Shown: piece after piece, positions 1-7,169 of the stretch | Position numbering within the stretch: position 1 is the stretch's first letter | Layout of the letters: every line of letters starts with the position of its first letter | Source of the DNA: UMGS755 sp045597205 | GTDB taxonomy: Bacteria > Bacillota > Clostridia > UBA1381 > UBA9506 | Reading direction: 5' to 3' | Length of the DNA stretch: 21,911 nucleotides | Assembly (NCBI GenBank): GCA_045597205.1 | Contig: JAZODT010000038.1 | Coordinates: 1-21,911 of the forward strand | Position numbers and translations under genes: made by a program | The notes under the pieces: generated by a model | Databases searched by the model: none | Told to the model about the DNA's origin: nothing | The model's input: only the letters and a program-made list of their open reading frames with translations

Positions 1-116
1 TCTGCAACGGAGCCTCTCGAAAAGCGAGAGGCCTGCAAAAAACAACCCATTTATGGGTAGCAAGTAATAGTTGCATGGCTGGCAGGCCAATAAAAAGCGC
101 ACTTGTGCGCAGCCAG
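1..116 (+). ncRNA. Possible structured RNA, 3' part only
   Basis: No protein gene is visible here, but the stretch is dense in complementary segments. Hairpins are 12-19 with 25-32 (8 bp), 45-50 with 53-58 (ACCCAT/ATGGGT) and 97-102 with 105-110 (GCGCAC/GTGCGC). Longer-range pairs are TGCAAC 3-8 with GTTGCA 70-75, GCCTGC 31-36 with GCAGGC 82-87, and CTGGC 79-83 with GCCAG 112-116. The first two long-range pairs cross, so they would make a pseudoknot or be alternatives. The 31-36 segment also abuts the first hairpin. This looks like a folded RNA or RNA-based regulator whose 5' end lies left of the window. I checked by memory for tmRNA, RNase P, SRP, 6S and T-box signatures and recognised none. 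The strand is assumed from the terminator that follows. Confidence 0.3.
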
Positions 117-125
117 TAAAGGGTA

Positions 126-172
126 GGGCTATGCCCGAAAAAAAACCACCCGCTATGCGGGTGGATATTTTA
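126..172. terminator. Paired hairpins with A/T tracts, likely bidirectional terminator
   Basis: A small hairpin GGGC-TAT-GCCC (126-136) is followed by an A-tract (138-145) and a perfect 8-bp stem CCACCCGC (146-153) / GCGGGTGG (157-164) with loop TAT. On the plus strand it is followed by a weak T-rich tail (ATATTTTAT). On the minus strand the same stem is followed by a run of at least eight T. It can therefore stop transcription in both directions, and more strongly from the right. It separates the left-edge RNA from the pyrK operon. Confidence 0.65.
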
Positions 173-214
173 TGTATAAACTCGTTTAACGGAAGTGTAA
201 ATAATAGAAAAACC

Positions 215-243
215 TTGCAATTCTAAGGAAAATTTGATATAAT
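215..243 (+). promoter_or_regulatory. Promoter of the pyrK operon
   Basis: A -35 box TTGCAA (215-220) and a -10 box TATAAT (238-243) are separated by exactly 17 bp, a sigma-A-type promoter. Transcription would start near 250, giving a leader of about 75 bases. A second TATAAT at 261-266 lacks a matching -35. The leader holds an 8-bp imperfect hairpin, AATGTGCA (264-271) with TGCGCATT (277-284). I see no PyrR binding site or attenuator pair. Confidence 0.7.
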
Positions 244-324
244 CTAATTTGATCATTTTATATAATGTGCATTTTGTGCGCATTTATCTTTCGAATTTTT
301 TTGTATAGAAATAAGGTGAAGTAA

Positions 325-1092
325 ATGAACTATGATGTATATACGTGTGTGATTCGTAGCCAAAAAGAAATTGCGCCTAATATCATAGAAACTTGGGTTG
401 AAAATAAAGCTTTGGCTCAGACTGCAAAACCGGGACAGTTTTTGCACATTCAGTGCGGAGATACAACGTCAATGCCCTTGCGCCGCCCCATCAGTATTTG
501 TGAGGTGAATCAAGATGCCGTTCGCTTTATTTATGAAGTAAAGGGCCGTGGCACGCAAGCGCTTTGCAAGCAGGAGAAGACGCTGAATATTTTAGGTCCT
601 GTAGGCAATGGCTTTTTGGTCGATAATGAAAAATACAAATGCCCTGCAGTTCTTGGTGGCGGCATTGGGGTTTACCCTATGCTGTTTTTAACAAAACAAT
701 TGGCAGGCGCTTCGGTTTATTTAGGTTTTAGAAATAAAGATTTAGTAACCTTAGAACAGGATTTTGCCGCATCGGCCAAGTCTGTTATCATTACAACAGA
801 TGATGGGAGCTATGGCATATCCGGTTTTGCATTGGAACAATTGCAGCAAGATTGTGACGAAAAGAAATTTGATATTATTTATGCTTGCGGTCCCAAAGGA
901 ATGTTACGTGCCGTAAAAGCATACGCTGAAAGTACAGGCATTCCCTGTCAAATATCCTTAGAAGAACGTATGGGTTGCGGCATTGGTGCTTGCCTTACTT
1001 GCAGTTGCGAAACACCTCATGAGGGTACCGATAAATATAAACGTGTGTGCCGCAATGGTCCGGTATTTTGGTCTGAGGAGGTTGTGTTGTAA
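325..1092 (+). CDS. pyrK: Dihydroorotate dehydrogenase B, electron transfer subunit (PyrK)
   Basis: PyrK carries electrons from dihydroorotate oxidation by PyrD to NAD+ through FAD and a [2Fe-2S] cluster, in the fourth step of UMP synthesis. The 255-aa length is normal for the family. The flavin-binding segment is LRRPISI (residues 52-58), the NAD-binding glycine-rich turn is VLGGGIGVYP (109-118), and CGP at 188-190 is the usual ferredoxin-reductase-type C-terminal motif. The cluster cysteines are C218-x4-C223-x2-C226-x15-C242. The ATG at 325 has AAGGTG six bases upstream. The stop codon overlaps the pyrD start (TAATG), a sign of translational coupling with its partner subunit. Family membership is secure from the motifs. 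Confidence 0.95.
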   Translation: MNYDVYTCVIRSQKEIAPNIIETWVENKALAQTAKPGQFLHIQCGDTTSMPLRRPISICEVNQDAVRFIYEVKGRGTQALCKQEKTLNILGPVGNGFLVDNEKYKCPAVLGGGIGVYPMLFLTKQLAGASVYLGFRNKDLVTLEQDFAASAKSVIITTDDGSYGISGFALEQLQQDCDEKKFDIIYACGPKGMLRAVKAYAESTGIPCQISLEERMGCGIGACLTCSCETPHEGTDKYKRVCRNGPVFWSEEVVL

Positions 1093-2000
1093 TGAATATG
1101 AAGGTTAATATTGCCGGCGTTGAAATGAACAATCCCATCATTGCCGCCTCTGGTACCTTTGGTTTTGGTCATGAGTATGGTGAATTATATAATTTAAATG
1201 AAATTGGCGCCATTTCAGTTAAGGGGTTAACCAAAGCACCTCGTGCCGGCAATCCACCGCCGCGCATTACTGAAACCCCCGGTGGCATTTTAAACAGTGT
1301 TGGTTTGCAAAACCCTGGTGTGGATGCTTTTATTGAAAAAGAAATTCCGTTTTTACGTCAATATAGCTGCAAAATTATTGCCAACATGGCTGGTAGCACC
1401 TTTGAAGATTATTGTGAAATGGCCGAAAAGCTTTCGGCAGCAGATGTAGATATGCTGGAAATGAACATTTCCTGCCCCAATGTAAAAGCGGGCGGTGTTG
1501 CTTTTGGCACTAATCCTGATACGGTTTATGAAATTACCAAAACGGTGCGCAAATATGCAAAAAGGCCTTTAATTGTAAAACTTTCCCCCAACGTATCCGA
1601 CATTACGGAAACAGCTAAGGCGGCAGAAGCCGGTGGGGCTGATGCCTTGTCTTTAATTAATACCTTAACCGGCATGGCTATTGATATTAAAACAAAACGT
1701 CCCATTTTGGCGAATGTCATCGGTGGTTTATCCGGCCCTTGTGTTAAGCCGGTGGCGCTTAGAATGGTTTATCAGGTCTATCATGCTGTTGCACTTCCCA
1801 TTATTGGCATGGGTGGTATTTCAAACGGAACCGATGCTGTGGAATTTTTCCTTGCCGGCAGCTCGGCCATCTCAGTTGGTACAGCAAATTTCACAGACCC
1901 TTATGCTTGTGTGAAAATTCGTGATGAACTGAAAATGTATATGGAAACACAAAATGTAAACAATATCAGTGATTTGACCGGTCAAATCATTGTAGAATAA
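1092..2000 (+). CDS. pyrD: Dihydroorotate dehydrogenase B, catalytic subunit (class 1B PyrD)
   Basis: This FMN enzyme oxidises dihydroorotate to orotate in the cytosol and works as a heterotetramer with PyrK. The 302-aa chain shows the class 1 features: SGTFGFG near residues 20-26, SVKGLT with the FMN lysine K44, the substrate loop NSVGLQNPG (68-76), NISCPNVK with the catalytic cysteine C128 (class 1 uses Cys, class 2 uses Ser), VKLSPNV with K163, and the phosphate-binding GMGGISNG (239-246). The ATG at 1092 overlaps the pyrK stop; a second ATG two codons later (1098) is possible. Pairing with pyrK shows class 1B (NAD-dependent) rather than the fumarate-dependent class 1A. Confidence 0.96.
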   Translation: MNMKVNIAGVEMNNPIIAASGTFGFGHEYGELYNLNEIGAISVKGLTKAPRAGNPPPRITETPGGILNSVGLQNPGVDAFIEKEIPFLRQYSCKIIANMAGSTFEDYCEMAEKLSAADVDMLEMNISCPNVKAGGVAFGTNPDTVYEITKTVRKYAKRPLIVKLSPNVSDITETAKAAEAGGADALSLINTLTGMAIDIKTKRPILANVIGGLSGPCVKPVALRMVYQVYHAVALPIIGMGGISNGTDAVEFFLAGSSAISVGTANFTDPYACVKIRDELKMYMETQNVNNISDLTGQIIVE

Positions 2001-2015
2001 ACAGGAGGTAAAACG

Positions 2016-3365
2016 ATGAAAAATATTTCTTTGGATTATAGCAAGGCAAAAGCATGGATTAGTGAGGAAGAACTTTTAAACATTGCAGGGCAAGTGAAAG
2101 AAGCACACGGCAAAGTGACAGATAAAACAGGTGCAGGCAATGATTTTTTAGGCTGGGTTAACCTGCCGAATGATTACGACAAAGAAGAATATGCACGGAT
2201 TAAAAAAGCAGCTGAAAAAATTAGAAATACAGCTGAGGTGTTAGTTGTTATCGGCATTGGCGGTTCTTATTTGGGGGCTAAAGCTGCTATTGACATGTTT
2301 ACCAATAGTTTTTATAACATACAGGATAAAAATGATCGCAAGGCTCCACAAATCTTTTTTGCCGGCAATTCTATCAGTTCTACTTACCTGGCAGATTTAT
2401 ATAATCTTGTAAAGGATAAAGAGATTTGCTTAAATGTTATTTCTAAATCCGGTACCACAACAGAGCCGGCTATTGCGTTCCGCGTGTTTAAGGAACTGGT
2501 TGAGCAAAAATATGGCAAAGAGGGTGCAAAGGACCGTATTTTTGTGACAACGGATAAAGCTCGAGGCGCTTTAAAGAAACTTTCTGATAAAGAGGGCTAT
2601 GAAACCTTTGTCATTGCAGATGATATTGGTGGACGCTACTCGGTTTTAAGTGCCGTTGGCTTATTGCCCATTGCTGTTTGCGGAGCTGATTTAGATGCCA
2701 TTATGCAGGGTGCTCAGGATGCTTATCGCGAGTATAGCGATGCAGATATTAACAATAACATTTGTTATCAATATGCCGCTTTAAGAAATATTTTATACAG
2801 AAAAAATAAAACCATTGAAATGATGGTTAATTATGAGCCTAAGCTTCATTATTTTGCTGAATGGTGGAAACAGCTTTATGTTGAAAGCGAAGGCAAAGAC
2901 CAACGGGGTATTTTCCCAGCGGCTGTTGATTTTTTAACAGATTTACATTCTATGGGTCAGTATATTCAGGATGGCTTGAGAAATATTTTTGAAACCGTTT
3001 TACATGTAGAAACACCCGCCTTGGATGTAACAATTCAAGAAGATGATGACAATGTAGATGGTTTAAACTTTTTGGCAGGCAAAACCGTTTCTTATGTTAA
3101 TGAAAAGGCGTTTTTAGGCACAGTGCTGGCACATAATGATGGTGGTGTACCGAATTTAATTATTAATATTCCGGCATTAAATGAATATTATTTTGGTAAG
3201 CTGGTTTATTTCTTTGAAAAAGCGTGTGGTATTAGTGGCTATTTGCTAGGGGTGAATCCCTTTAATCAACCGGGTGTTGAGGCCTACAAAAAAAATATGT
3301 TTGCACTTTTAGGCAAGCCCGGTTATGAAAACGAAAAAGCTTCTTTGGAAGCGCGTCTTCAATAA
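2016..3365 (+). CDS. pgi: Glucose-6-phosphate isomerase
   Basis: The enzyme interconverts glucose 6-phosphate and fructose 6-phosphate in glycolysis and gluconeogenesis. At 449 aa it matches the short Bacillus/Clostridium form rather than the roughly 550-aa enterobacterial form. The two SIS-fold signatures are VIGIGGSYLGAK (78-89) and VISKSGTTTEPA (141-152). The catalytic set known from the Geobacillus enzyme falls at the same numbers here: E290 in VESEGK, H311 in DLHSMG and K425 in VEAYKKN. An AGGAGGT site precedes the ATG, and the gene begins 15 bases after pyrD. Fructose 6-phosphate is also the precursor of UDP-GlcNAc used by the sugar operon further right, but nothing in the sequence links the two units in regulation. 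Confidence 0.97.
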   Translation: MKNISLDYSKAKAWISEEELLNIAGQVKEAHGKVTDKTGAGNDFLGWVNLPNDYDKEEYARIKKAAEKIRNTAEVLVVIGIGGSYLGAKAAIDMFTNSFYNIQDKNDRKAPQIFFAGNSISSTYLADLYNLVKDKEICLNVISKSGTTTEPAIAFRVFKELVEQKYGKEGAKDRIFVTTDKARGALKKLSDKEGYETFVIADDIGGRYSVLSAVGLLPIAVCGADLDAIMQGAQDAYREYSDADINNNICYQYAALRNILYRKNKTIEMMVNYEPKLHYFAEWWKQLYVESEGKDQRGIFPAAVDFLTDLHSMGQYIQDGLRNIFETVLHVETPALDVTIQEDDDNVDGLNFLAGKTVSYVNEKAFLGTVLAHNDGGVPNLIINIPALNEYYFGKLVYFFEKACGISGYLLGVNPFNQPGVEAYKKNMFALLGKPGYENEKASLEARLQ

Positions 3366-3374
3366 GGAGGAAGC

Positions 3375-4883
3375 ATGAATATGAAATATACAAGCACGCG
3401 AGATAAATCTTTATCCGTTGATTCTGCGGCGGCAATTAAAAAAGGTTTAGCGCCGGATGGCGGTTTGTTTGTTCCCGAGAGGATTCCGCAAATTAGCAAA
3501 GAGGAAATGGAAACTCTTGCACAAATGAGCTACACAGACCGGGCGGTTAAAATTTTAGAAACCTATTTAACAGATTTTACCGGTGCTGAAATTTCTGAAT
3601 GTGCTCATAACGCTTATAATAAAATTAAGTTTGAAACCGATGAAATTGCACCATTATATAAGCTTTCGGAGGATGTTTATTTCTTAGAACTTTGGCATGG
3701 CCCTACCTGTGCATTTAAGGACATGGCCCTGCAGATCTTGCCCCATCTTTTAAAAAAATCGGTTGAAAAAACCGGCGAAACAAAAGAAATTGTTATTCTG
3801 GTGGCAACCTCCGGCGATACGGGCAAGGCTGCCCTTGAAGGATTTAAAGATGTTGAGGGGACAAGAATTATTGTGTTCTATCCCGAAAACGGCGTTTCTA
3901 ATGTGCAAAAACGTCAAATGGTTACCCAAGAGGGTAACAATGTAGATGTGGCAGCGGTGTATGGCAACTTTGATGATGCCCAAAGCGGTGTGAAGTTGAT
4001 TTTTGGTGATAAAGAATATGTGCAGGTGCTAGAACGGAATAATTTTATGCTTTCCAGCGCCAACTCCATCAACTGGGGACGGTTGGTGCCCCAAATTGTG
4101 TATTATTTTTCATCCTATTGTAATTTGATTAAAAATGATGAAATCAAGGTTGGCGAACCGGTTAATTTCGTAGTGCCAACGGGTAATTTTGGCAATATTT
4201 TAGCGGCATATTATGCAAAGGAAATGGGTTTACCCATTCACAAGCTGATTTGTGCTTCTAATGAAAACAATGTGCTGACAGATTTTATACAAACAGGTGT
4301 TTATGATAAAAACCGTCCCTTTAAAACCACTACTTCACCCTCTATGGATATTTTAATTTCCAGCAATTTAGAGCGGTTTTTATATCATGTGACCGGTTGC
4401 GATGATATTCGTGTTGCCGGGTGGATGAAGGAGCTTTCTGAAACTGGTCGTTATGAAGTGCCTGAGGTGACAAAAGCTAAAATTAAGGAAATTTTCTATG
4501 GCGGCTTTTGTAATGACGAACAGACCTCAAAAACGATTGCGGCCGTACACAAAACCAGCGGTTATGTTATGGATACCCACACAGCTGTGGCTAAATTTGT
4601 TTATGAGCAGTATCGTACAGAAACAGGTGACGAAACCAAAACCGTGATTGTATCAACAGCAAGCCCCTTTAAATTCGGCAGTGATGTGTTAAAGGCCATT
4701 GCCGGAGGACAGGCAGTAGAAGGCTTAGATGATTTTGAATTACTTTCGACCCTAGCAGAAAAAGGTGCTTTAACCATTCCGGCATCTTTAGCGGGCTTGC
4801 AGACTAAACCGGTTATTTTCACAACCACTTGCGATAAAGCAGAAATGTATGATGTGGTCAGCCATATGCTGAACCTTTCATAA
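3375..4883 (+). CDS. thrC: Threonine synthase
   Basis: This PLP enzyme converts O-phosphohomoserine to threonine. The 502-aa length fits the long bacterial/yeast-type threonine synthases. The N-terminal domain carries YTSTRD (5-10) and GLAPDGGLFVPE (24-35). The PLP lysine lies in HGPTCAFKDMALQ and is K115. The phosphate-binding loop is VATSGDTGKAA (about 143-153), and PTGNFGNILAAYYAK follows in the catalytic domain. The start ATG at 3375 has GGAGG four bases upstream; the in-frame ATG at 3381 is an alternative with ten-base spacing. Only nine bases separate it from pgi, so the two are co-transcribed. No homoserine kinase or dehydrogenase gene is nearby. Confidence 0.96.
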   Translation: MNMKYTSTRDKSLSVDSAAAIKKGLAPDGGLFVPERIPQISKEEMETLAQMSYTDRAVKILETYLTDFTGAEISECAHNAYNKIKFETDEIAPLYKLSEDVYFLELWHGPTCAFKDMALQILPHLLKKSVEKTGETKEIVILVATSGDTGKAALEGFKDVEGTRIIVFYPENGVSNVQKRQMVTQEGNNVDVAAVYGNFDDAQSGVKLIFGDKEYVQVLERNNFMLSSANSINWGRLVPQIVYYFSSYCNLIKNDEIKVGEPVNFVVPTGNFGNILAAYYAKEMGLPIHKLICASNENNVLTDFIQTGVYDKNRPFKTTTSPSMDILISSNLERFLYHVTGCDDIRVAGWMKELSETGRYEVPEVTKAKIKEIFYGGFCNDEQTSKTIAAVHKTSGYVMDTHTAVAKFVYEQYRTETGDETKTVIVSTASPFKFGSDVLKAIAGGQAVEGLDDFELLSTLAEKGALTIPASLAGLQTKPVIFTTTCDKAEMYDVVSHMLNLS

Positions 4884-4894
4884 GAGGTGACACC

Positions 4895-5875
4895 ATGGGA
4901 AAAAGTTGGATTCAGGCTGTTATCTATACCACCACGGCAGGCATTGAGCCGGTGAGTGGTCGGTTATATCAGTTAGGGATTACCGGCCTTGAAATTGAAG
5001 ATGAAGCCGATTTTAAAACCTTTTTAGAAGAAAATCGTTTGGCATGGGATTATGTGGACGAGGCACTTTTAAAGGAAAAAGCCTGCGAAACCAATATTAA
5101 AATTTATGTGACCGATGACAGTGCCGGTCGCGAAATGTTAAACGAAGCCAAACGGACAATAGCAGACCTCAAAGCGATGGATGCAGAAGGCTTGTTTGGC
5201 AGTTTGCGTTTTGCTTTAACTGATGTTGATGAGGAAGATTGGGCGAATAACTGGAAACAGTATTTTAAGCCTTTATCTATTGGTGAAAAAATTTTGGTTT
5301 TGCCTGAGTGGGAAACCCTGACGGAAGAGACAGACAGAACGGTGTTTGTGATTAATCCTGGGATGAGCTTTGGCACCGGCTCTCATCACACCACGAAATT
5401 GTGTTTAGAGCAGTTGGAAAAATATATTAAACCGGGTATGGAAATTTTAGATTTGGGATGCGGCAGCGGTATTTTATCGGTAGTAGCCCTACTTTTAGGT
5501 GCGGCTTCTGCTACGGCGGTAGATATTGACCCTAATGCTACCCGTATTGCCAGGGAAAATGCCCAAAGAAACGGCATTGAAGACAGCCGTTATCGTGTGT
5601 TTACCGGCAATGTGTTAGAAGATGAAAATTTAGTGAAGGCTATATCAGACAGAAAGTATGATTTAATTTTGGCTAATATCGTGGCAGATGTTATTATTGC
5701 ATTGGCACCAAAAATTACACCGCTTCTGAAAAAACAAGGCATTTACATCACCTCTGGCATTATTACAGAGCGCGGTGATGAAGTGCAGGTCGCTTATGAA
5801 AAAGAAGCGCTTTTAAAACTTAATGTGAGCCAAAGTGGTGATTGGCTGGCATTGGATTATCGCCTTGAACAATAA
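4895..5875 (+). CDS. prmA: Ribosomal protein L11 methyltransferase
   Basis: PrmA trimethylates ribosomal protein L11 using S-adenosylmethionine. The 326-aa protein has the family's N-terminal L11-recognition domain, including DEEDWANNWKQYFKP (112-126), then a linker with NPGMSFGTGSHHTT (154-167), and a Rossmann-type SAM domain with motif I LDLGCGSG (185-192), VDIDP (209-213) and ILANI near 254-258, close to the expected catalytic loop. A ribosome binding site AGAGGTGA precedes the ATG. It is the last gene of the operon. In many Bacillota prmA is followed by rsmE; here a tRNA gene follows instead, so that pairing is broken in this genome. Confidence 0.95.
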   Translation: MGKSWIQAVIYTTTAGIEPVSGRLYQLGITGLEIEDEADFKTFLEENRLAWDYVDEALLKEKACETNIKIYVTDDSAGREMLNEAKRTIADLKAMDAEGLFGSLRFALTDVDEEDWANNWKQYFKPLSIGEKILVLPEWETLTEETDRTVFVINPGMSFGTGSHHTTKLCLEQLEKYIKPGMEILDLGCGSGILSVVALLLGAASATAVDIDPNATRIARENAQRNGIEDSRYRVFTGNVLEDENLVKAISDRKYDLILANIVADVIIALAPKITPLLKKQGIYITSGIITERGDEVQVAYEKEALLKLNVSQSGDWLALDYRLEQ

Positions 5876-5878
5876 AAC

Positions 5879-5907
5879 TTGTGTTTTAATAATTTTTTTG
5901 GTATAAT
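5879..5907 (+). promoter_or_regulatory. Promoter of tRNA-Val
   Basis: TTGTGT (5879-5884) and TATAAT (5902-5907) are spaced by 17 bp. The predicted start near 5914 is followed at once by a perfect 7-bp hairpin, TGCTGAG (5916-5922) / CTCAGCA (5929-5935), and the tRNA begins four bases later. The -35 box overlaps the few bases after the prmA stop, so the tRNA can be made independently of the upstream operon. Confidence 0.65.
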
Positions 5908-5938
5908 GTTATTATTGCTGAGGGTTGACTCAGCATTT

Positions 5939-6015
<77 letters not shown>

Positions 6016-6017
6016 CG

Positions 6018-6048
6018 TCGGAACAAGTTGCGCTTGTTCCGATTTTTT
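6018..6048 (+). terminator. Terminator of tRNA-Val
   Basis: A perfect 10-bp stem TCGGAACAAG (6018-6027) / CTTGTTCCGA (6033-6042) with loop TTGCG is followed by six T. It starts two bases after the tRNA CCA end. Confidence 0.9.
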
Positions 6049-6056
6049 ATACAAAT

Positions 6057-6091
6057 AAAGGGGCTGTAGCATTTTGCTACAGCCCCTTTTT
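6057..6091. terminator. Bidirectional terminator between tRNA-Val and the XRE gene
   Basis: A stem of about 14 bp, AAAGGGGCTGTAGC (6057-6070) with GCTACAGCCCCTTT (6076-6089), has a five-base loop ATTTT. The T-run on the right and the A-run on the left allow termination from both sides. It lies 14 bases past the stop of the leftward XRE gene, so it probably ends that transcript and backs up the tRNA terminator. Confidence 0.85.
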
Positions 6092-6105
6092 ATTTAACAA
6101 CTGTT

Positions 6106-6513
6106 TTATTTTAATTCGTTTTTTGGCATACTGCCGGCTTGATTCAGGGTTTCTATATAATCATAAAATTGAATGACAGCAATTTTGCCCTCCACCTCCA
6201 AAACCGATAAATCTAACGTGTCACCCCTGTTTTTTAAAATGTGATTCACCCGGGTTAAATCATTAATTTCGCAAAAGGTTAAATTTAAATTGCGAAATTC
6301 CGTTCTGTCCACTAAATAATCTATCATAACCTGAAAGGTATCGGCGATGCGGATTAACATATCGTTATCTGGCTGGCGGTTGCCCGTTTCGTAATTTGCT
6401 AGACAACTACGGGAAATGCCTAACTCTTGTGCCAGCTCTTCTTGGGACTTGCCGTGCTCAACACGCAACATTTTTAATTTGGCGGGCAGTGAGGTATTAG
6501 AAAAATTTCTCAT
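6106..6513 (-). CDS. XRE-family transcriptional regulator (HTH_3)
   Basis: A helix-turn-helix DNA-binding protein of about 135 aa. The N-terminal domain (about 9-70) is a classic Cro/C1-type fold: LKMLRVEHGKSQEELAQELG, then ISRSCLANYETGNRQP with the recognition helix, and DYLVDRTEF closing it. The C-terminal 65 residues match nothing I can name and may serve dimerisation or sensing. I chose the ATG at 6513 because GGAGG lies seven bases upstream; the in-frame ATG at 6531 would add six residues but swallows that site. A consensus leftward promoter lies upstream. The divergent neighbour is a zinc-ribbon protein. Regulation of itself or that neighbour is plausible but not shown; its target is unknown. 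Confidence 0.88.
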   Translation of the reverse strand: MRNFSNTSLPAKLKMLRVEHGKSQEELAQELGISRSCLANYETGNRQPDNDMLIRIADTFQVMIDYLVDRTEFRNLNLTFCEINDLTRVNHILKNRGDTLDLSVLEVEGKIAVIQFYDYIETLNQAGSMPKNELK

Positions 6514-6553
6514 ATAAGAGCCTCCGTCCATTCTTTTTTCATATTTCGACTTA

Positions 6554-6582
6554 ATTATACAAAAAAATCAAACAAATGTCAA
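6554..6582 (-). promoter_or_regulatory. Consensus promoter of the XRE gene
   Basis: On the minus strand TTGACA (6582-6577) and TATAAT (6559-6554) are spaced by 17 bp, a perfect match to the sigma-A consensus. The transcript would start near 6547, about 35 bases before the ATG. The very AT-rich 6583-6668 separates it from the divergent promoter. I found no convincing operator palindrome there. Confidence 0.85.
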
Positions 6583-6668
6583 GAGAAAATCATCAAAAAG
6601 TACAAAAATATTTTAATTTTTATAAAAATAGAGAAAAAAGTCCAAGTTTTTATATATTTTAATTTGCC

Positions 6669-6697
6669 TTGACGTTTTAGTTTTGCTATGATACAAT
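6669..6697 (+). promoter_or_regulatory. Promoter of the zinc-ribbon gene
   Basis: TTGACG (6669-6674) and TACAAT (6692-6697) are spaced by 17 bp. The predicted leader of about 48 bases contains a 6-bp hairpin, AGCCTC (6720-6725) / GAGGCT (6730-6735), that ends two bases before the AAGGAG ribosome binding site (6738-6743). Confidence 0.75.
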
Positions 6698-6751
6698 AAT
6701 AAAAAAGCACAATGTTTATAGCCTCATAAGAGGCTGAAAGGAGAATGTGTG

Positions 6752-7117
6752 ATGGAAAAATTTTTTGCTGACTTAAAACAAAAAATGAATGGCGCGGTTA
6801 AAAAATCTGGAGAATTGGTAGAACTGACAAAAATTAAAATGGCGATTTTAGACACAAAAAATGCAATTAAAAGTAATTATGAAAAATTAGGTGAAATGGC
6901 ATATCTGGCGGCGAAAGGCGAGAACACCTCCGGCAGCGATGCAGAAGATTTGGTGGAAGATGTTGACCGTCTTTTAGAAGTGCTCACACAGCAAGAGCAA
7001 AAAGCCGCTGAACTTTCTAACAAAAAAATATGTGACCATTGTGGAAAAGCCTGCGGAGAAGATATGGCCTTTTGCCCTGCTTGCGGCAACCCCTTTGGGA
7101 ATGCGGCAGAACTTTAA
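6752..7117 (+). CDS. Small zinc-ribbon protein with N-terminal coiled-coil region
   Basis: I do not know its function. The 121-aa protein has a long charged helical region (residues 1-90, rich in K, E, L and A, probably coiled coil) and a C-terminal zinc ribbon with C94-x2-C97 and C108-x2-C111 (CDHCGK ... CPACGNPFG). An extra cysteine sits at 101. There is no signal peptide or membrane segment, so it should be cytosolic. Proteins of this shape are common in clostridia and usually annotated only as zinc-ribbon domain proteins. The ATG at 6752 has AAGGAG at eight-base spacing; a GTG directly before it (6749) is possible but closer to the site. It is monocistronic, with its own promoter and terminator. 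Confidence 0.85.
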   Translation: MEKFFADLKQKMNGAVKKSGELVELTKIKMAILDTKNAIKSNYEKLGEMAYLAAKGENTSGSDAEDLVEDVDRLLEVLTQQEQKAAELSNKKICDHCGKACGEDMAFCPACGNPFGNAAEL

Positions 7118-7123
7118 ACTGTA

Positions 7124-7163
7124 AAGGAGCTATTACCGAAAAGGCAATAGCTCCTTGATTTTT
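7124..7163 (+). terminator. Terminator of the zinc-ribbon gene
   Basis: An 11-bp stem AAGGAGCTATT (7124-7134) / AATAGCTCCTT (7146-7156), extended by CC/GG inside, is followed by GATTTTTT. Its left flank has few A, so termination of the leftward citrate synthase transcript here would be weaker. Confidence 0.85.
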
Positions 7164-7169
7164 TATTCT

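Noticed and set aside
253..447. Leftward open frame of 64 codons
   Set aside because: It overlaps the pyrK leader and start and has no ribosome binding site or recognisable domain.
5874..5900. Terminator after prmA
   Set aside because: AAAAC/GTTTT is only five A/T-rich pairs and overlaps the tRNA promoter. The operon may simply read through into the tRNA-Val terminator.
6583..6668. Operator palindrome for the XRE regulator
   Set aside because: Only short A/T palindromes such as AAAATATTTT are seen, which are expected by chance in DNA this AT-rich.
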